Source: Saccharina japonica
Lineage: Eukaryota > Sar > Phaeophyceae > Laminariales > Laminariaceae
Direction of reading: 5' to 3'
Assembly (NCBI GenBank): GCA_008828725.1
Contig: MEHQ01002400.1
Location: 504,312-568,311, forward strand
DNA: 64,000 nt
The position numbers and the translations under genes were made by a program. Below, piece by piece: positions 43,256-53,057 of this stretch (within the stretch, counting starts at the first letter, position 1; every line of letters starts with the position of its first letter). The notes beneath the pieces are model-generated. The model did not search any database. It saw only the letters and a list, made by a program, of their open reading frames with translations, and was not told where the DNA came from.

Positions 43256-43693
43256 GTGCGACAGCAAGTGGGTCTAGGAGACGACTTCCCCTACCACGAT
43301 CCGTCCGAGGCGCCGGTCATCGAAGCGCGGCGGCTCAAGACCGAGGCGGAGCAGAGGTCGCAGTGGACAAACGAGGAGATGGCGGGCTGCCCCCTCCAAG
43401 AGGTTGAGGAGGAGAAGGGGAAGAGGGACAAGCGCAAGCGAGAGGCCACGGAGATCGCGGAAGCCACGGAGAGGGAGTGGGAACCGCGGAGGCTTTCCGC
43501 TCGGCGGGAGGGGCAGAGGGGGAGGGGACGCGGGATTCCTATCCCCGGGGGCGTGGCGCATCCGTTCTTGGTGAACCGCGAGGGGGCCGACTTTTTGTAC
43601 TCGATCTCGGGGGGGGATGAGGTGGAGGCGAAGGATGAGTGGGGCACGTGGAGCCGAGGAAAGGTGGTTGCTGTTCGAGGAGAGGGGGGATGG
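43256..43693 (+). CDS. Gene 2, exon with first half of a Tudor-knot/chromo-barrel-like module
   Basis: A 438-base, phase 0 exon (146 codons), from the acceptor TCTGTCACAG to the donor GTGAGT. A charged helical part (VIEARRLKTEAEQRSQW, EKGKRDKRKREATEIAEATE) is followed by GGVAHPFLVNREGADFLYSI and then SGGDEVEAKDEWGTWSRGKV and VAVRGEGGW. The last part fits the first strands of a Tudor-knot/chromo-barrel fold (G-x-x-V-x-A-x-D-x-x-G-x-W-x-x-G/A-x-V), which in EAF3/MRG15, MSL3 and MYST acetyltransferases binds methylated histone or nucleic acid. It is completed by the exon at 45879. Assignment is by motif only. Confidence 0.72.
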
Positions 43694-45164
43694 GTGAGTG
43701 AATTCTTGTCTTGATGATGCGAGAGGAGAGAGAAAGCAACTATTTTGTACACTCGAGAGCCTGTCGTGATAATTTTTACACGTCAACTATGTTGCCGAAC
43801 CGTGGTCCTACGACAGGATTTTTTTCACACCTAATTTATGACCGAGGACAAATCACGGTCTAATAGATAAAATCTAGATCACCTAGATCGTATCCTGCCG
43901 TTAGGATTATATGTTGTGCAGGATCTGTCTGGTACAGATCCAACCCGGGAAACATGTCCTAGATCATGCAGGTTGGGTTATACGCCTCCCACCAGGTTTA
44001 ACATGAGCTATATATGGATCACGCAGATCAGGAAATCTATCTGACCTGAAAAGGTCGAGATCATTACCGGCTCAGTAGGCGCGAACGAGCCGGTCAGGAG
44101 ATTTTGATATAAGGTCCACACTCTGCTCTTCACTTGGCACCCTGATTCCTCGCCGGCCAAACCTCAGCCCTCCAAACTTATCCCGTGGGTATATATCTGC
44201 CGGAGGTGTGGACTAGTTGTAGACGTGAACGAGCCTGTAAGGAAATTTTGATAGGTCGACACTCTGCTCGTCACTTGGCACCCTGATTCCTCGCCGACCA
44301 AACCTCAGCCCTCCACACTTATCCTGGGCATATACGCGCGATAGAATTATCACAGGTATGTAATTAACCCTTAGCCGACAGGACGCACCACGCACCCTGA
44401 CCCCCGTTGACTTATGCTCCAAAATCGGGGTTTCCACAATAACTTCAAAATCGGGGTTTCCACAATAACTCCAAAATCGGGGTTTCCACAAGAACGGTCA
44501 CAGCTATTAATAGACTTGACAACACTAAGCTACAGTCTATAGTAGTGTCTGGCCCGTGGCAGGTTTGGTGTGTCCTGCAAATAGTTGAAACCCATCGACG
44601 AGAGTGTGTGTGGTGTTTTTGGCTGTTGGTTCGGGATTGTTTTCAGTTCCAGAACGTAGGCCGGCGCCAGCAGCCCCGACTTTTTAAGGGAGAGCCTTCC
44701 CAACTTGAAACAGCTGTCCCGACTTACCAAAGCTGCCCCGACTCACGAAAGTTGGTGTCGACGTATCCCCTTTCCCCACCCCCCACCCCCCTCCTTCTGT
44801 TCCCGCCCTCCCTCAGCCAACATTTTCCATCCCAGCAAATCATTTGTGATTTCCAGTATTTTTTGTTTTGTTTTTCCTGCTTTCTGGTAGCGGCATTTCC
44901 CGGTGGGCCAGCAGCTTGCGGCTCACAAGAGTAGGTTCGTCGTCACCCTCCATCCCGCATCCCTTGTCCCCGCCCCGCATTTCTCTACACCCCCGCACCG
45001 CCCCCCATCCCCTATCCCCTCTGACCATCCCCCGCCCTTATCCCCCATGTACCCCTTCCCCCCATCCCACATTCCCTACCCCCGCTCCCCTTCCCCAACC
45101 CCGCACCCCCTCGACAATCTCACGTCCCCCACATTCCACATCCCCGCCCCCTTGTCTATCATCC
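43694..45164. repeat. Intron with direct repeats and CATCCCC-rich sequence
   Basis: Two copies of about 115 bases (44083-44190 and 44226-44335: CACTCTGCTC, TCACTTGGCACCCTGATTCC, CCAAACCTCAGCCCTCCA). Three 27-base units of CCAAAATCGGGGTTTCCACA at 44408-44492. From 44755 to 45600 the intron is dominated by CATCCCC/ACCCC words. Confidence 0.65.
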
Positions 45165-45250
45165 CGACATGCTCCGTCCCGGCATTGTAGGGATGCGAGG
45201 GTCTGTGGTCATACGACTACGGCCATGCATGAATATGAAGGTTTTAAAAA
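45165..45250 (+). mobile_element. Family 2 LINE tail fragment
   Basis: CATGCTCCGTCCCGGCATTG, then GGTCATACGACTACGGCCAT and GCATGAATATGAAGG. The C tract is absent at this copy. Confidence 0.65.
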
Positions 45251-45599
45251 AACCAAAAAACCCCACATCCCGTCCCCCGTCCCACTTACGCCACGTCCTC
45301 GATAATACCTTCCCTTCTATACCCACCCCTAACCAGCGCTATACCCCGCCGCCATCCCCGTCCCCGCCTACCAGCCCCCCATCTCCCATCCCTAACGATT
45401 TGCACGATCCATCCCCGATCAACCGACCCCGACTGTCCCCCCACGTATCCCCTCACAACCCAATCACAATTCCCACATCCCACATTGCCCGCCCATCCCC
45501 GCCTCTTGTATATGACCCCTTCCACCCCGCGCCCTGCTATCCCCACCCCACATCACCAACCCCGCGTAACGCCCTCATCATTCACCCACCCTCTTCATC

Positions 45600-45745
45600 C
45601 ATCCACTATCCCCTCCGTCTCGAATGGGGTGCGTGGTCAACTGGTCAAAACGACTAAGGCTAAGCAACAAACGATATTCATACATACGCCCTCCCCCCGC
45701 TCGTCCCCACGCTGTGGGCCAACGAACTATGGCCATGCATGACAT
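45600..45745 (+). mobile_element. Family 1 LINE tail next to a family 2 fragment
   Basis: CCGTCTCGAATGGGGTGCGT, GGTCAAAACGACTAAGGCTA then CAACAAACGATATTCATA and ACGCCCTCCCCCC. A short family 2 piece (AACTATGGCCATGCATGACA) follows. Confidence 0.65.
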
Positions 45746-45878
45746 TACTGTCATACCCCCCCGCCCACCCACCTCCCATCCTCTTGTCTCCTCCCACGCG
45801 CCCCAGACCTCTATCCCCGGCCGCCAACCCTCGTCCCATATCGCTTTCCCCCCCCTTCCCATTTACCCCGCCCCTCAG

Positions 45879-46007
45879 GTTCCAGAGAAGGACACGAATG
45901 TGTTGCGGGCAGTGAAGGTTAGCTTCCACGGGTGGGGTCCTGCCATGGACTCGTGGTTGCCTGTCGACGGCGGCATGCTCGCCAAACCGGGGACGCATCT
46001 ACCAATC
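45879..46007 (+). CDS. Gene 2, exon completing the Tudor-knot/chromo-barrel-like module (copy B1)
   Basis: A 129-base, phase 0 exon (43 codons), from the acceptor CGCCCCTCAG to the donor GTAAGA. It encodes VPEKDTNVLRAVKVSFHGWG, then PAMDSWLPVDGGMLAKPGTH and LPI. VKVSFHGWGPAMDSWLP matches the core of the Tudor-knot family, where a hydrophobic strand is followed by GW, two or three residues, D, x and W. With the preceding exon this gives a module of about 70 residues. An identical copy is at 51756-51884. Confidence 0.74.
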
Positions 46008-46028
46008 GTAAGAACCCCCCACTAACTC

Positions 46029-46258
46029 ATTGAAGCTGGCATCCATATGCAAGTCCGCCTCACAAGCCGTTCTTAGTAGGATGCAGCTCACCCTTCATGC
46101 GACACGCCGAACACCTCACGGCGCTTCACGCTTGGTGCCAGCAATGTCTTGCCTGGTCGGTGAAAATCCGACATGCTCCGTCCCGGCATTGAAGGGATGC
46201 GAGGGTCTATGGTCATACGACTACGGCCATGCATGAAAATGCCCCCCCCCCCCCGGCC
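46029..46258 (+). mobile_element. Family 2 LINE tail (copy B1)
   Basis: Starts GAAGCTGGCATCCATATGCA 22 bases after the exon's donor and ends CGGCCATGCATGAAAATG then 12 C. Its duplicate is at 51906-52135. Confidence 0.78.
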
Positions 46259-46289
46259 CACTCCTCCTATCCTCGTCACCCCCTCCTTT

Positions 46290-47155
46290 GCCGGATGGTT
46301 ATAGCTGGTTTGTTGATAGGTTTGATTTTGATTTTGTTTGTGGTTGGTTCTAGTGGGTAGTTGGTTGGTTTTGTTGGTTTATTTGTTGGTTGGTTGGTAT
46401 TTGATAGGGCTGTTCACGGTTCTCGTCAAACCTCGCGGGTCAGGTCGGGTCGGGTAAGGGTGACCCGGCCCGACCCATAAGAGCTTGAAAACCTCCTGAC
46501 CCGACCCGACCCGACCCGAACCGAACCGAACCGAACCGAACCGAACCGACCCGACCCGAACGGACCCGACCCGTGAGATTTGAAATTCTTCCTGACCCGA
46601 CCCGGTCGGGTCTTGACCCGTGAAGAGCTTTGGTATTTGATTGGTTGGTTAGTTGTTGGTTGGGTTTGTTGGTCGGTCGTTTTTCAGCTGGTTTTTGTTG
46701 ATTTGTTGTTGGTTTTCGTCTTGACTGATAATGTTTTACCTGGTATGGTTTTCCGCTGTTTGACCGTTTCGCCTTTTCATCGTTCAACCGTTTCAACTAT
46801 GTTTGGCGTTTCGTCTCTTGAAGCGTTTCACAGTTTCGCATGTTAACCGTTTTTTGGTGTTTTTTTTTCATCGTTTTGTCAAACCGTGTCGTGGTTTCAT
46901 TGTTTCATGTTTACTAAAGCTAAAAATAAATTTCGTTTGACCTGTTCGCTGTTCCATCGTTTCGTCATTTCGCGTCTTCCAACGTTTAACCGTTTCGCCG
47001 TTTTCCGCCTTGTCGGCGAATTGCCGTTTCACCTATTTCCGCCGTTTCGCCTTTTCCGTCGTTTCACGGTCGTTGTACCTCTTCACAATTTCGCCGTTTC
47101 ATCTACTCACCGTTTCATCGCCGGCCGGTTCACACGTTGCCGTTTGTTTAATCGT
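46290..47155. repeat. Three successive intron minisatellites
   Basis: GGTTGGTT-type (46290-46410 and 46635-46720); ACCCGACCCGAACCGAACCG pentamers with inverted flanking words (46436-46625); and CGTTTCRCCGTTTCGCC, a 9-10 bp unit repeated about 35 times (46750-47155). The second copy is at 52167-53032. Confidence 0.75.
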
Positions 47156-47180
47156 TTGCCCCCCCCCCATCCCAATTCAG

Positions 47181-48851
47181 CACGCTAAACGGGCACGGAG
47201 TCGGGCACAGGACGCCTCGGCGGCGACGGCGGCGGCAGAAGCAGCAGCAGCAGCGGCGGCAGCAGCGATATCACCCCCGACAACTACGCAAGCGCGCGCC
47301 CACAACCTCGACAACCGCCAGTACCACCCCGAGCATGCGGCTACCGCTGCTGCTGCTGCCGCGGCCTACTCGAACGGTGATGCACCGACTCCCTCCAGCC
47401 CAGCTTCGACGACACTCGGTGTCTCCCCTTCCCACTCTGCCGCTGCCGCCGCTGCCGTGTCGGCGGCGGCTCCTTTCGGCGGCGAGCAGTACGCGCCAGG
47501 GCACCCCGGGGTCGTTCATGGGGGGAGTCAACGCAGGCGGTCTGCTGCCTCACAAGTAAATCCGGCGGGGGTAGAGGGGGCGGTGGGAGAGGGAGAGGTG
47601 GTGGAAGTGGGGGACGAGGATGCGGGAGGGGGCGAGGGGGAAGGAGAAGGAGAAAGAGAAGGGGGGGAAAGAGTTGGAGGAGAAATGGCATTAGGGTGCA
47701 GGGGGAAGGAGGGCACGCTCTGCTGGCGCGGCGCCGGGGGCGGTAGCGGTGGCGGCGGCGGTGGAAGCGCCAGCGAGCGCCAGCAACGGGCTGTCGATGG
47801 CGGCTTCGGTACGATCGCGAGCCGCTTACGATTCGCTCATGGCAGTAACGGAGGACCGGGATCGGCCGTGGGGTCCGGACACGTCGGTGGCGGTGGCTGC
47901 GACGGCCGCAGCAGCGCCGGAAACGACGGAATCGGCGGCAGCAGCGGTGGCAGCGGCAGCGCCGACAGGCCGAGGTTTACGAGGGGCCGGGCAAGCGTGG
48001 TCGTGCACTCGCAGCAGGGGCGGACTACCTCTCACCCCCGGGAGCACGGTGATGCCCCTTCTTCCCGCACCCTCCCCTTAGCCGGCGACTCCCCGACTTC
48101 CAACCATGGCGGCGGCGGCGGCGGCGGCGGTAGCGGCGGCCGTGTCGCAAACGGCGTCGCTAGCTCTGCATCCGCGGCATCATCGCAGGGCGAGCGGAGG
48201 GGTGGGCGTTTCGGCAATGGTGGCGGTGGGGGTAGTCGCGGTGGTAGAGGCGGTGGCCGCGGCGGTGGCGGTAGCGGTTTGGGTGGAAACCCGGGGAGCG
48301 GGGTCGCTAACAACGACCGCAAGAACAGGTACAACCGATGGGCAAATATCGGCGTGGTGGATTGGGAAGCGCGCGGCGGTGGAGACGGCAAGGAGCGGCG
48401 GTCACCTAGTGGCGGCGGCGGTGGTGGTGATGGCGGGGGCGGGGAGGGTGTGGAACCGTCTTCCGTACCCACCTCTCTGAAAAAACGCGCAGCGCATGGG
48501 GCGGGGTTAGGGGATGCGCGATTCGCGGGCCAAGCAGAGCACCGCTTGATGGCGGCGGTGGCGTCGACGGCTGGACAGTTTGAGGATGAGACGGGGTTGG
48601 ACGGCGGTGGTCACGCTGCCCATGTGGGACACAGCGGCGCCATGGGCGAGGAGGGACAGGGTGATTTCCAGGCTGGCGTCGCTCCCGCCTCGGCTGCACC
48701 GTCGCCCTACCTAGGGGGTAAGGCGGGCGCAACTGCCGCCGCTGCTGCTGCTGCTCCCCCCACCCCAGCCACCCCCGTAGGATCCGGGTATGAGGCAAAT
48801 GTGCGGTCTAGTTCGAGCAGCAGGCTGAAGGTGGTCTTGCGCCGGTCGTGA
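47181..48851 (+). CDS. Gene 2, long Ala/Gly-rich exon, shorter copy B1
   Basis: Enters in phase 0 after CCAATTCAG. It encodes HAKRARSRAQDASAATAAAE and then 550 residues rich in Ala, Gly, Ser and His, with RGG-like boxes (RGGRFGNGGGGGSRGGRGGG) that in other proteins bind RNA. The more ordered segments are NDRKNRYNRWANIGVVDWEA and EPSSVPTSLKKRAAHGAGLG. It ends at TGA 48849-48851. A donor at 48831 (CTGAAG then GTGGTC) could instead splice in frame to 49034. Copy B2 (53058) is 114 codons longer. Confidence 0.62.
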   Translation, partial: HAKRARSRAQDASAATAAAEAAAAAAAAAISPPTTTQARAHNLDNRQYHPEHAATAAAAAAAYSNGDAPTPSSPASTTLGVSPSHSAAAAAAVSAAAPFGGEQYAPGHPGVVHGGSQRRRSAASQVNPAGVEGAVGEGEVVEVGDEDAGGGEGEGEGEREGGERVGGEMALGCRGKEGTLCWRGAGGGSGGGGGGSASERQQRAVDGGFGTIASRLRFAHGSNGGPGSAVGSGHVGGGGCDGRSSAGNDGIGGSSGGSGSADRPRFTRGRASVVVHSQQGRTTSHPREHGDAPSSRTLPLAGDSPTSNHGGGGGGGGSGGRVANGVASSASAASSQGERRGGRFGNGGGGGSRGGRGGGRGGGGSGLGGNPGSGVANNDRKNRYNRWANIGVVDWEARGGGDGKERRSPSGGGGGGDGGGGEGVEPSSVPTSLKKRAAHGAGLGDARFAGQAEHRLMAAVASTAGQFEDETGLDGGGHAAHVGHSGAMGEEGQGDFQAGVAPASAAPSPYLGGKAGATAAAAAAAPPTPATPVGSGYEANVRSSSSSRLKVVLRRS

Positions 48852-49033
48852 GGAAGGTGCCCCCCCGCCCCGCCCCGCCCCCCCCTCACGGTTTCCACTC
48901 CCCCCCCCCATATCTATACTAGCCTGTGTTATCTCCTGTTGTACCTCTTGGGGACGATGACCGGCCATGAAAATCCTCCCCGGGGTGTCTCGTTTTACCG
49001 TTGTTGCTGTTTTTATTTTTTGGTCGCGCGCAG

Positions 49034-49261
49034 TTGTCTGATGAGAGCGTTGTCGAGAGAGAGAGGCGAGGGGGGGGGGGGGAGAGGGGGGGTTTGGGGG
49101 GGATGAGGGCTGTGGGTGGGTGTTGTTTGTATGATAGCGAGATTCGGGGTACGGTAGTTTTCCAGGTGCGCTCTCCTACGCCTTTGGTTCAACTCGACCG
49201 AGGCGCGCTGATTTGTGATTATTATTACGCGCCCTTAAGAGTCGATTTGGACGAAAATTAG
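49034..49261 (+). CDS. Gene 2, possible terminal exon (copy B1)
   Basis: After the acceptor TCGCGCGCAG. In phase 0 it encodes LSDESVVERERRGGGGERGG, then LGGMRAVGGCCLYDSEIRGT, VVFQVRSPTPLVQLDRGALI and CDYYYAPLRVDLDEN before TAG. The second half has ordered, balanced composition unlike the preceding exon, which favours real coding. It needs the donor at 48831 to be used. Identical length is kept in copy B2. Confidence 0.45.
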   Translation: MSDESVVERERRGGGGERGGLGGMRAVGGCCLYDSEIRGTVVFQVRSPTPLVQLDRGALICDYYYAPLRVDLDEN

Positions 49262-49904
49262 AGAATCGGGGTAAAAGCGCCGGGGAGAGAGAGGGGCAGA
49301 CGCAAATACTGGATACGCGCAATAGGTAGTACCATATATATGTGTATTCCGGCTCGGTTTAAAAAAAAATAGGAGCGTGTGCACGTGCTGTTCAACTTAT
49401 AGTATATACACGACGACCAAAAAAGTATATTTGTAACGGAATGGTTGATGAGATTTGTTGGGTTCTTCGTGTTTTTTTTTTTTTTTTCGTTTTTCGTTTT
49501 TTGATTTTTTTTTCGTCGTGTGTTTTTTTTTCGTTTTGTTTTTTCTTGCCGTTTTTTTTGTTTTTCGTTTTTTTTGTTTTTCGTTTCACTTTTCGCCGGT
49601 GCGCGCAATTTGCAAGCCAAGCTTCAATCAAAAGCAGCAAGGAGTTCAGTTCGTTCGTTCACGTTCAGTTCAGTGTATTGGTAGTACTACAGTAGTTTAT
49701 TGCAAGAAACAAAAAAATAATGTTGTAAAAAACGACCAAACGAGTTTTTGCGGGTCGTATTCATCGTAGGTAGATCTTATTCGCTGTCAGGAAGGCGTTG
49801 GGAAACGGGAAGGGGGGTTGCTGATGATGGAAGGTACGAGGGGGGGGACTAATAGCGGTGGGGATGACGGTTACAGAAACGGTTGTTATTCGGACTGGCA
49901 GGCG
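49262..49904. other. T-rich segment present only in copy B1
   Basis: From about 49312 to 49990 the sequence is missing in copy B2. It contains a TTTTTCGTTTTTCG-rich stretch (49470-49590). No gene: the Phe-rich and Lys-rich frames are products of the T runs. Confidence 0.55.
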
Positions 49905-50050
49905 TGTCTTGGAGAGGGGTGGGGGGGAGGGGGCGTGCCCTTTTTCAGCTGCCTACAAACTGTGAGAGCGTTATTAGGGGGGAGGGGGGGGGGGGGGGCG
50001 TGTACTTTTCTGCTGCCTATAAAACCTGTGAGAGAGCGCTTATTAATTTC
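49905..50050 (-). mobile_element. Two stacked C-tailed short units (third tail family)
   Basis: Two related minus-strand units of about 45 bases, bounded by G runs (49919-49935, 49978-49998) as seen on the plus strand. The reverse complement of the second ends GGCAGCAGAAAAGTACACGC then C, close to GGCAAGCAACAAATGAGTAC of family 1. The second unit also heads the copies at 50878 and 55532. Confidence 0.6.
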
Positions 50051-50814
50051 CGACACCATCGTGTGCATCACAATACATAATACGAAGGAACCAGTGTCTC
50101 CACTGTGGCCGCTTGAGTTAATGAATGTACGTAGACAACAGAAGCAGCAGCTAGCAGCAGCAGCAGCAGCAGCAGCAGCTATTAATAGCAACAGCGGAAG
50201 GGACGGTAGTAGTGGTGGTATAGTATTTCTGTCGTGACCGGTTTGTACCTGGTACACATATATGTGTACGACCTGGTACATACATACACATACATACCAG
50301 GCACGCGTATGTGTTGAGCTTTTTGGGACCTACAGCAGTAGGTGTATCGCGACCAAAAAAGGACAAGCAAGGCGGCCTACATAGAGAGAAAGACATTTCG
50401 TGCCCGAAAATAACGTCAAGATCCCGGATGGCGTCATATTCAACATATCGACCAAGGATTTCCAACCAATCCAAAATTCCCAACCTGAAAAATTGACCAA
50501 TAAGAAAAGTGCGGGGCACGAATCAATGTCTTTCCTCTCTACTCGACCGTCTAACAGTTAAGTGTTGGGCGGCGCACGCACGGTCGTGGCACGTTGTTCG
50601 TGATCGTTTTTTTTCTTGTCGTAGCCGTTTCGAGCGAGACTCTCCACATGAATAACGAAGCAGTAAAAGTATACCAGGTATACATAGACTCCTCTGTTGT
50701 GGAGGATAGGGTACGTACGTATAGACATCGTCAACTTCTGATCGCAAATGCCAACCATTAAGAGAAGTTATCCGACGTCCGGTCTACGAGACCTGCCATC
50801 ATGGGTGGTCTTCA
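50051..50814. repeat. Tail segment C, first copy
   Basis: Non-coding segment with (CAG)8 at 50155-50178, TACCTGGTACACATATATGT-type palindromes and an MLSFLGPTAVG-type short frame that is not called. Copies: 50945-51615 (with (CAG)12, truncated) and 55605-56355 (with (CAG)8, intact). Confidence 0.75.
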
Positions 50815-50877
50815 NNNNNNNNNNNNNNNNNNNNNNNNNNNNNNNNNNNNNNNNNNNNNNNNNNNNNNNNNNNNNNN
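50815..50877. other. Assembly gap (63 N)
   Basis: Separates segment C copy 1 from copy 2. The left edge ends at GGGTGGTCTTCA, which in copy 3 continues into unique sequence at 56356. Confidence 0.99.
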
Positions 50878-51037
50878 GGGGGGCGTGTACTTTTCTGCTG
50901 CCTATAAAACCTGTGAGAGAGCGCTTATTAATTTCCGACACCATCGTGTGCATCACAATACATAATACGAAGGAACCAGTGTCTCCACTGTGGCCGCTTG
51001 AGTTAATGAATGTACGTAGACAACAGAAGCAGCAGCT

Positions 51038-51076
<39 letters not shown>

Positions 51077-51755
51077 TATTAATAGCAACAGCGGAAGGGA
51101 CGGTAGTAGTGGTGGTATAGTATTTCTGTCGTGACCGGTTTGTACCTGGTACACATATATGTGTACGACCTGGTACATACATACACATACATACCAGGCA
51201 CGCGTATGTGTTGAGCTTTTTGGGACCTACAGCAGTAGGTGTATCGCGACCAAAAAAGGACAAGCAAGGCGGCCTACATAGAGAGAAAGACATTTCGTGC
51301 CCGAAAATAACGTCAAGATCCCGGATGGCGTCATATTCAACATATCGACCAAGGATTTCCAACCAATCCAAAATTCCCAACCTGAAAAATTGACCAATAA
51401 GAAAAGTGCGGGGCACGAATCAATGTCTTTCCTCTCTACTCGACCGTCTAACAGTTAAGTGTTGGGCGGCGCACGCACGGTCGTGGCACGTTGTTCGTGA
51501 TCGTTTTTTTTCTTGTCGTAGCCGTTTCGAGCGAGACTCTCCACATGAATAACGAAGCAGTAAAAGTATACCAGGTATACATAGACTCCTCTGTTGTGGA
51601 GGATAGGGTACGTACATGACATTACTGTCATACCCCCCCGCCCACCCACCTCCCATCCTCTTGTCTCCTCCCACGCGCCCCAGACCTCTATCCCCGGCCG
51701 CCAACCCTCGTCCCATATCGCTTTCCCCCCCCTTCCCATTTACCCCGCCCCTCAG

Positions 51756-51884
51756 GTTCCAGAGAAGGACACGAATGTGTTGCGGGCAGTGAAGGTTAGC
51801 TTCCACGGGTGGGGTCCTGCCATGGACTCGTGGTTGCCTGTCGACGGCGGCATGCTCGCCAAACCGGGGACGCATCTACCAATC
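51756..51884 (+). CDS. Gene 2, chromo-barrel exon, copy B2
   Basis: Identical to 45879-46007. The exon holding the first half of the module (43256) is not duplicated, so only one of the two copies can form the full domain. Confidence 0.68.
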
Positions 51885-51905
51885 GTAAGAACCCCCCACT
51901 AACTC

Positions 51906-52135
51906 ATTGAAGCTGGCATCCATATGCAAGTCCGCCTCACAAGCCGTTCTTAGTAGGATGCAGCTCACCCTTCATGCGACACGCCGAACACCTCACGGCG
52001 CTTCACGCTTGGTGCCAGCAATGTCTTGCCTGGTCGGTGAAAATCCGACATGCTCCGTCCCGGCATTGAAGGGATGCGAGGGTCTATGGTCATACGACTA
52101 CGGCCATGCATGAAAATGCCCCCCCCCCCCCGGCC
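51906..52135 (+). mobile_element. Family 2 LINE tail (copy B2)
   Basis: Same as 46029-46258, ending in 13 C. Confidence 0.75.
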
Positions 52136-53057
52136 CACTCCTCCTATCCTCGTCACCCCCTCCTTTGCCGGATGGTTATAGCTGGTTTGTTGATAGGTTT
52201 GATTTTGATTTTGTTTGTGGTTGGTTCTAGTGGGTAGTTGGTTGGTTTTGTTGGTTTATTTGTTGGTTGGTTGGTATTTGATAGGGCTGTTCACGGTTCT
52301 CGTCAAACCTCGCGGGTCAGGTCGGGTCGGGTAAGGGTGACCCGGCCCGACCCATAAGAGCTTGAAAACCTCCTGACCCGACCCGACCCGACCCGAACCG
52401 AACCGAACCGAACCGAACCGAACCGACCCGACCCGAACGGACCCGACCCGTGAGATTTGAAATTCTTCCTGACCCGACCCGGTCGGGTCTTGACCCGTGA
52501 AGAGCTTTGGTATTTGATTGGTTGGTTAGTTGTTGGTTGGGTTTGTTGGTCGGTCGTTTTTCAGCTGGTTTTTGTTGATTTGTTGTTGGTTTTCGTCTTG
52601 ACTGATAATGTTTTACCTGGTATGGTTTTCCGCTGTTTGACCGTTTCGCCTTTTCATCGTTCAACCGTTTCAACTATGTTTGGCGTTTCGTCTCTTGAAG
52701 CGTTTCACAGTTTCGCATGTTAACCGTTTTTTGGTGTTTTTTTTTCATCGTTTTGTCAAACCGTGTCGTGGTTTCATTGTTTCATGTTTACTAAAGCTAA
52801 AAATAAATTTCGTTTGACCTGTTCGCTGTTCCATCGTTTCGTCATTTCGCGTCTTCCAACGTTTAACCGTTTCGCCGTTTTCCGCCTTGTCGGCGAATTG
52901 CCGTTTCACCTATTTCCGCCGTTTCGCCTTTTCCGTCGTTTCACGGTCGTTGTACCTCTTCACAATTTCGCCGTTTCATCTACTCACCGTTTCATCGCCG
53001 GCCGGTTCACACGTTGCCGTTTGTTTAATCGTTTGCCCCCCCCCCATCCCAATTCAG

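Larger units (their letters stand above)
45742..50814. repeat. Segmental duplication B, first copy
   Basis: Recurs at 51616-56355. Relative to the second copy it lacks 342 bases inside the long exon and carries about 680 extra bases at 49312-49990. Its last 820 bases (49996-50814) also occur a third time at 50884-51615 in truncated form. Confidence 0.88.

Noticed and set aside
46436-46625. Interstitial telomere-like repeat (ACCCGACCCGAACCG)
   Set aside because: The unit is not a known telomere motif, it is short, and it lies among other intron minisatellites.
50151-50519. 122-codon minus-strand frame present three times (also 51036, 55694)
   Set aside because: Its copies come from the segmental duplication, the Cys run is a CAG repeat read backwards, and no domain is visible.
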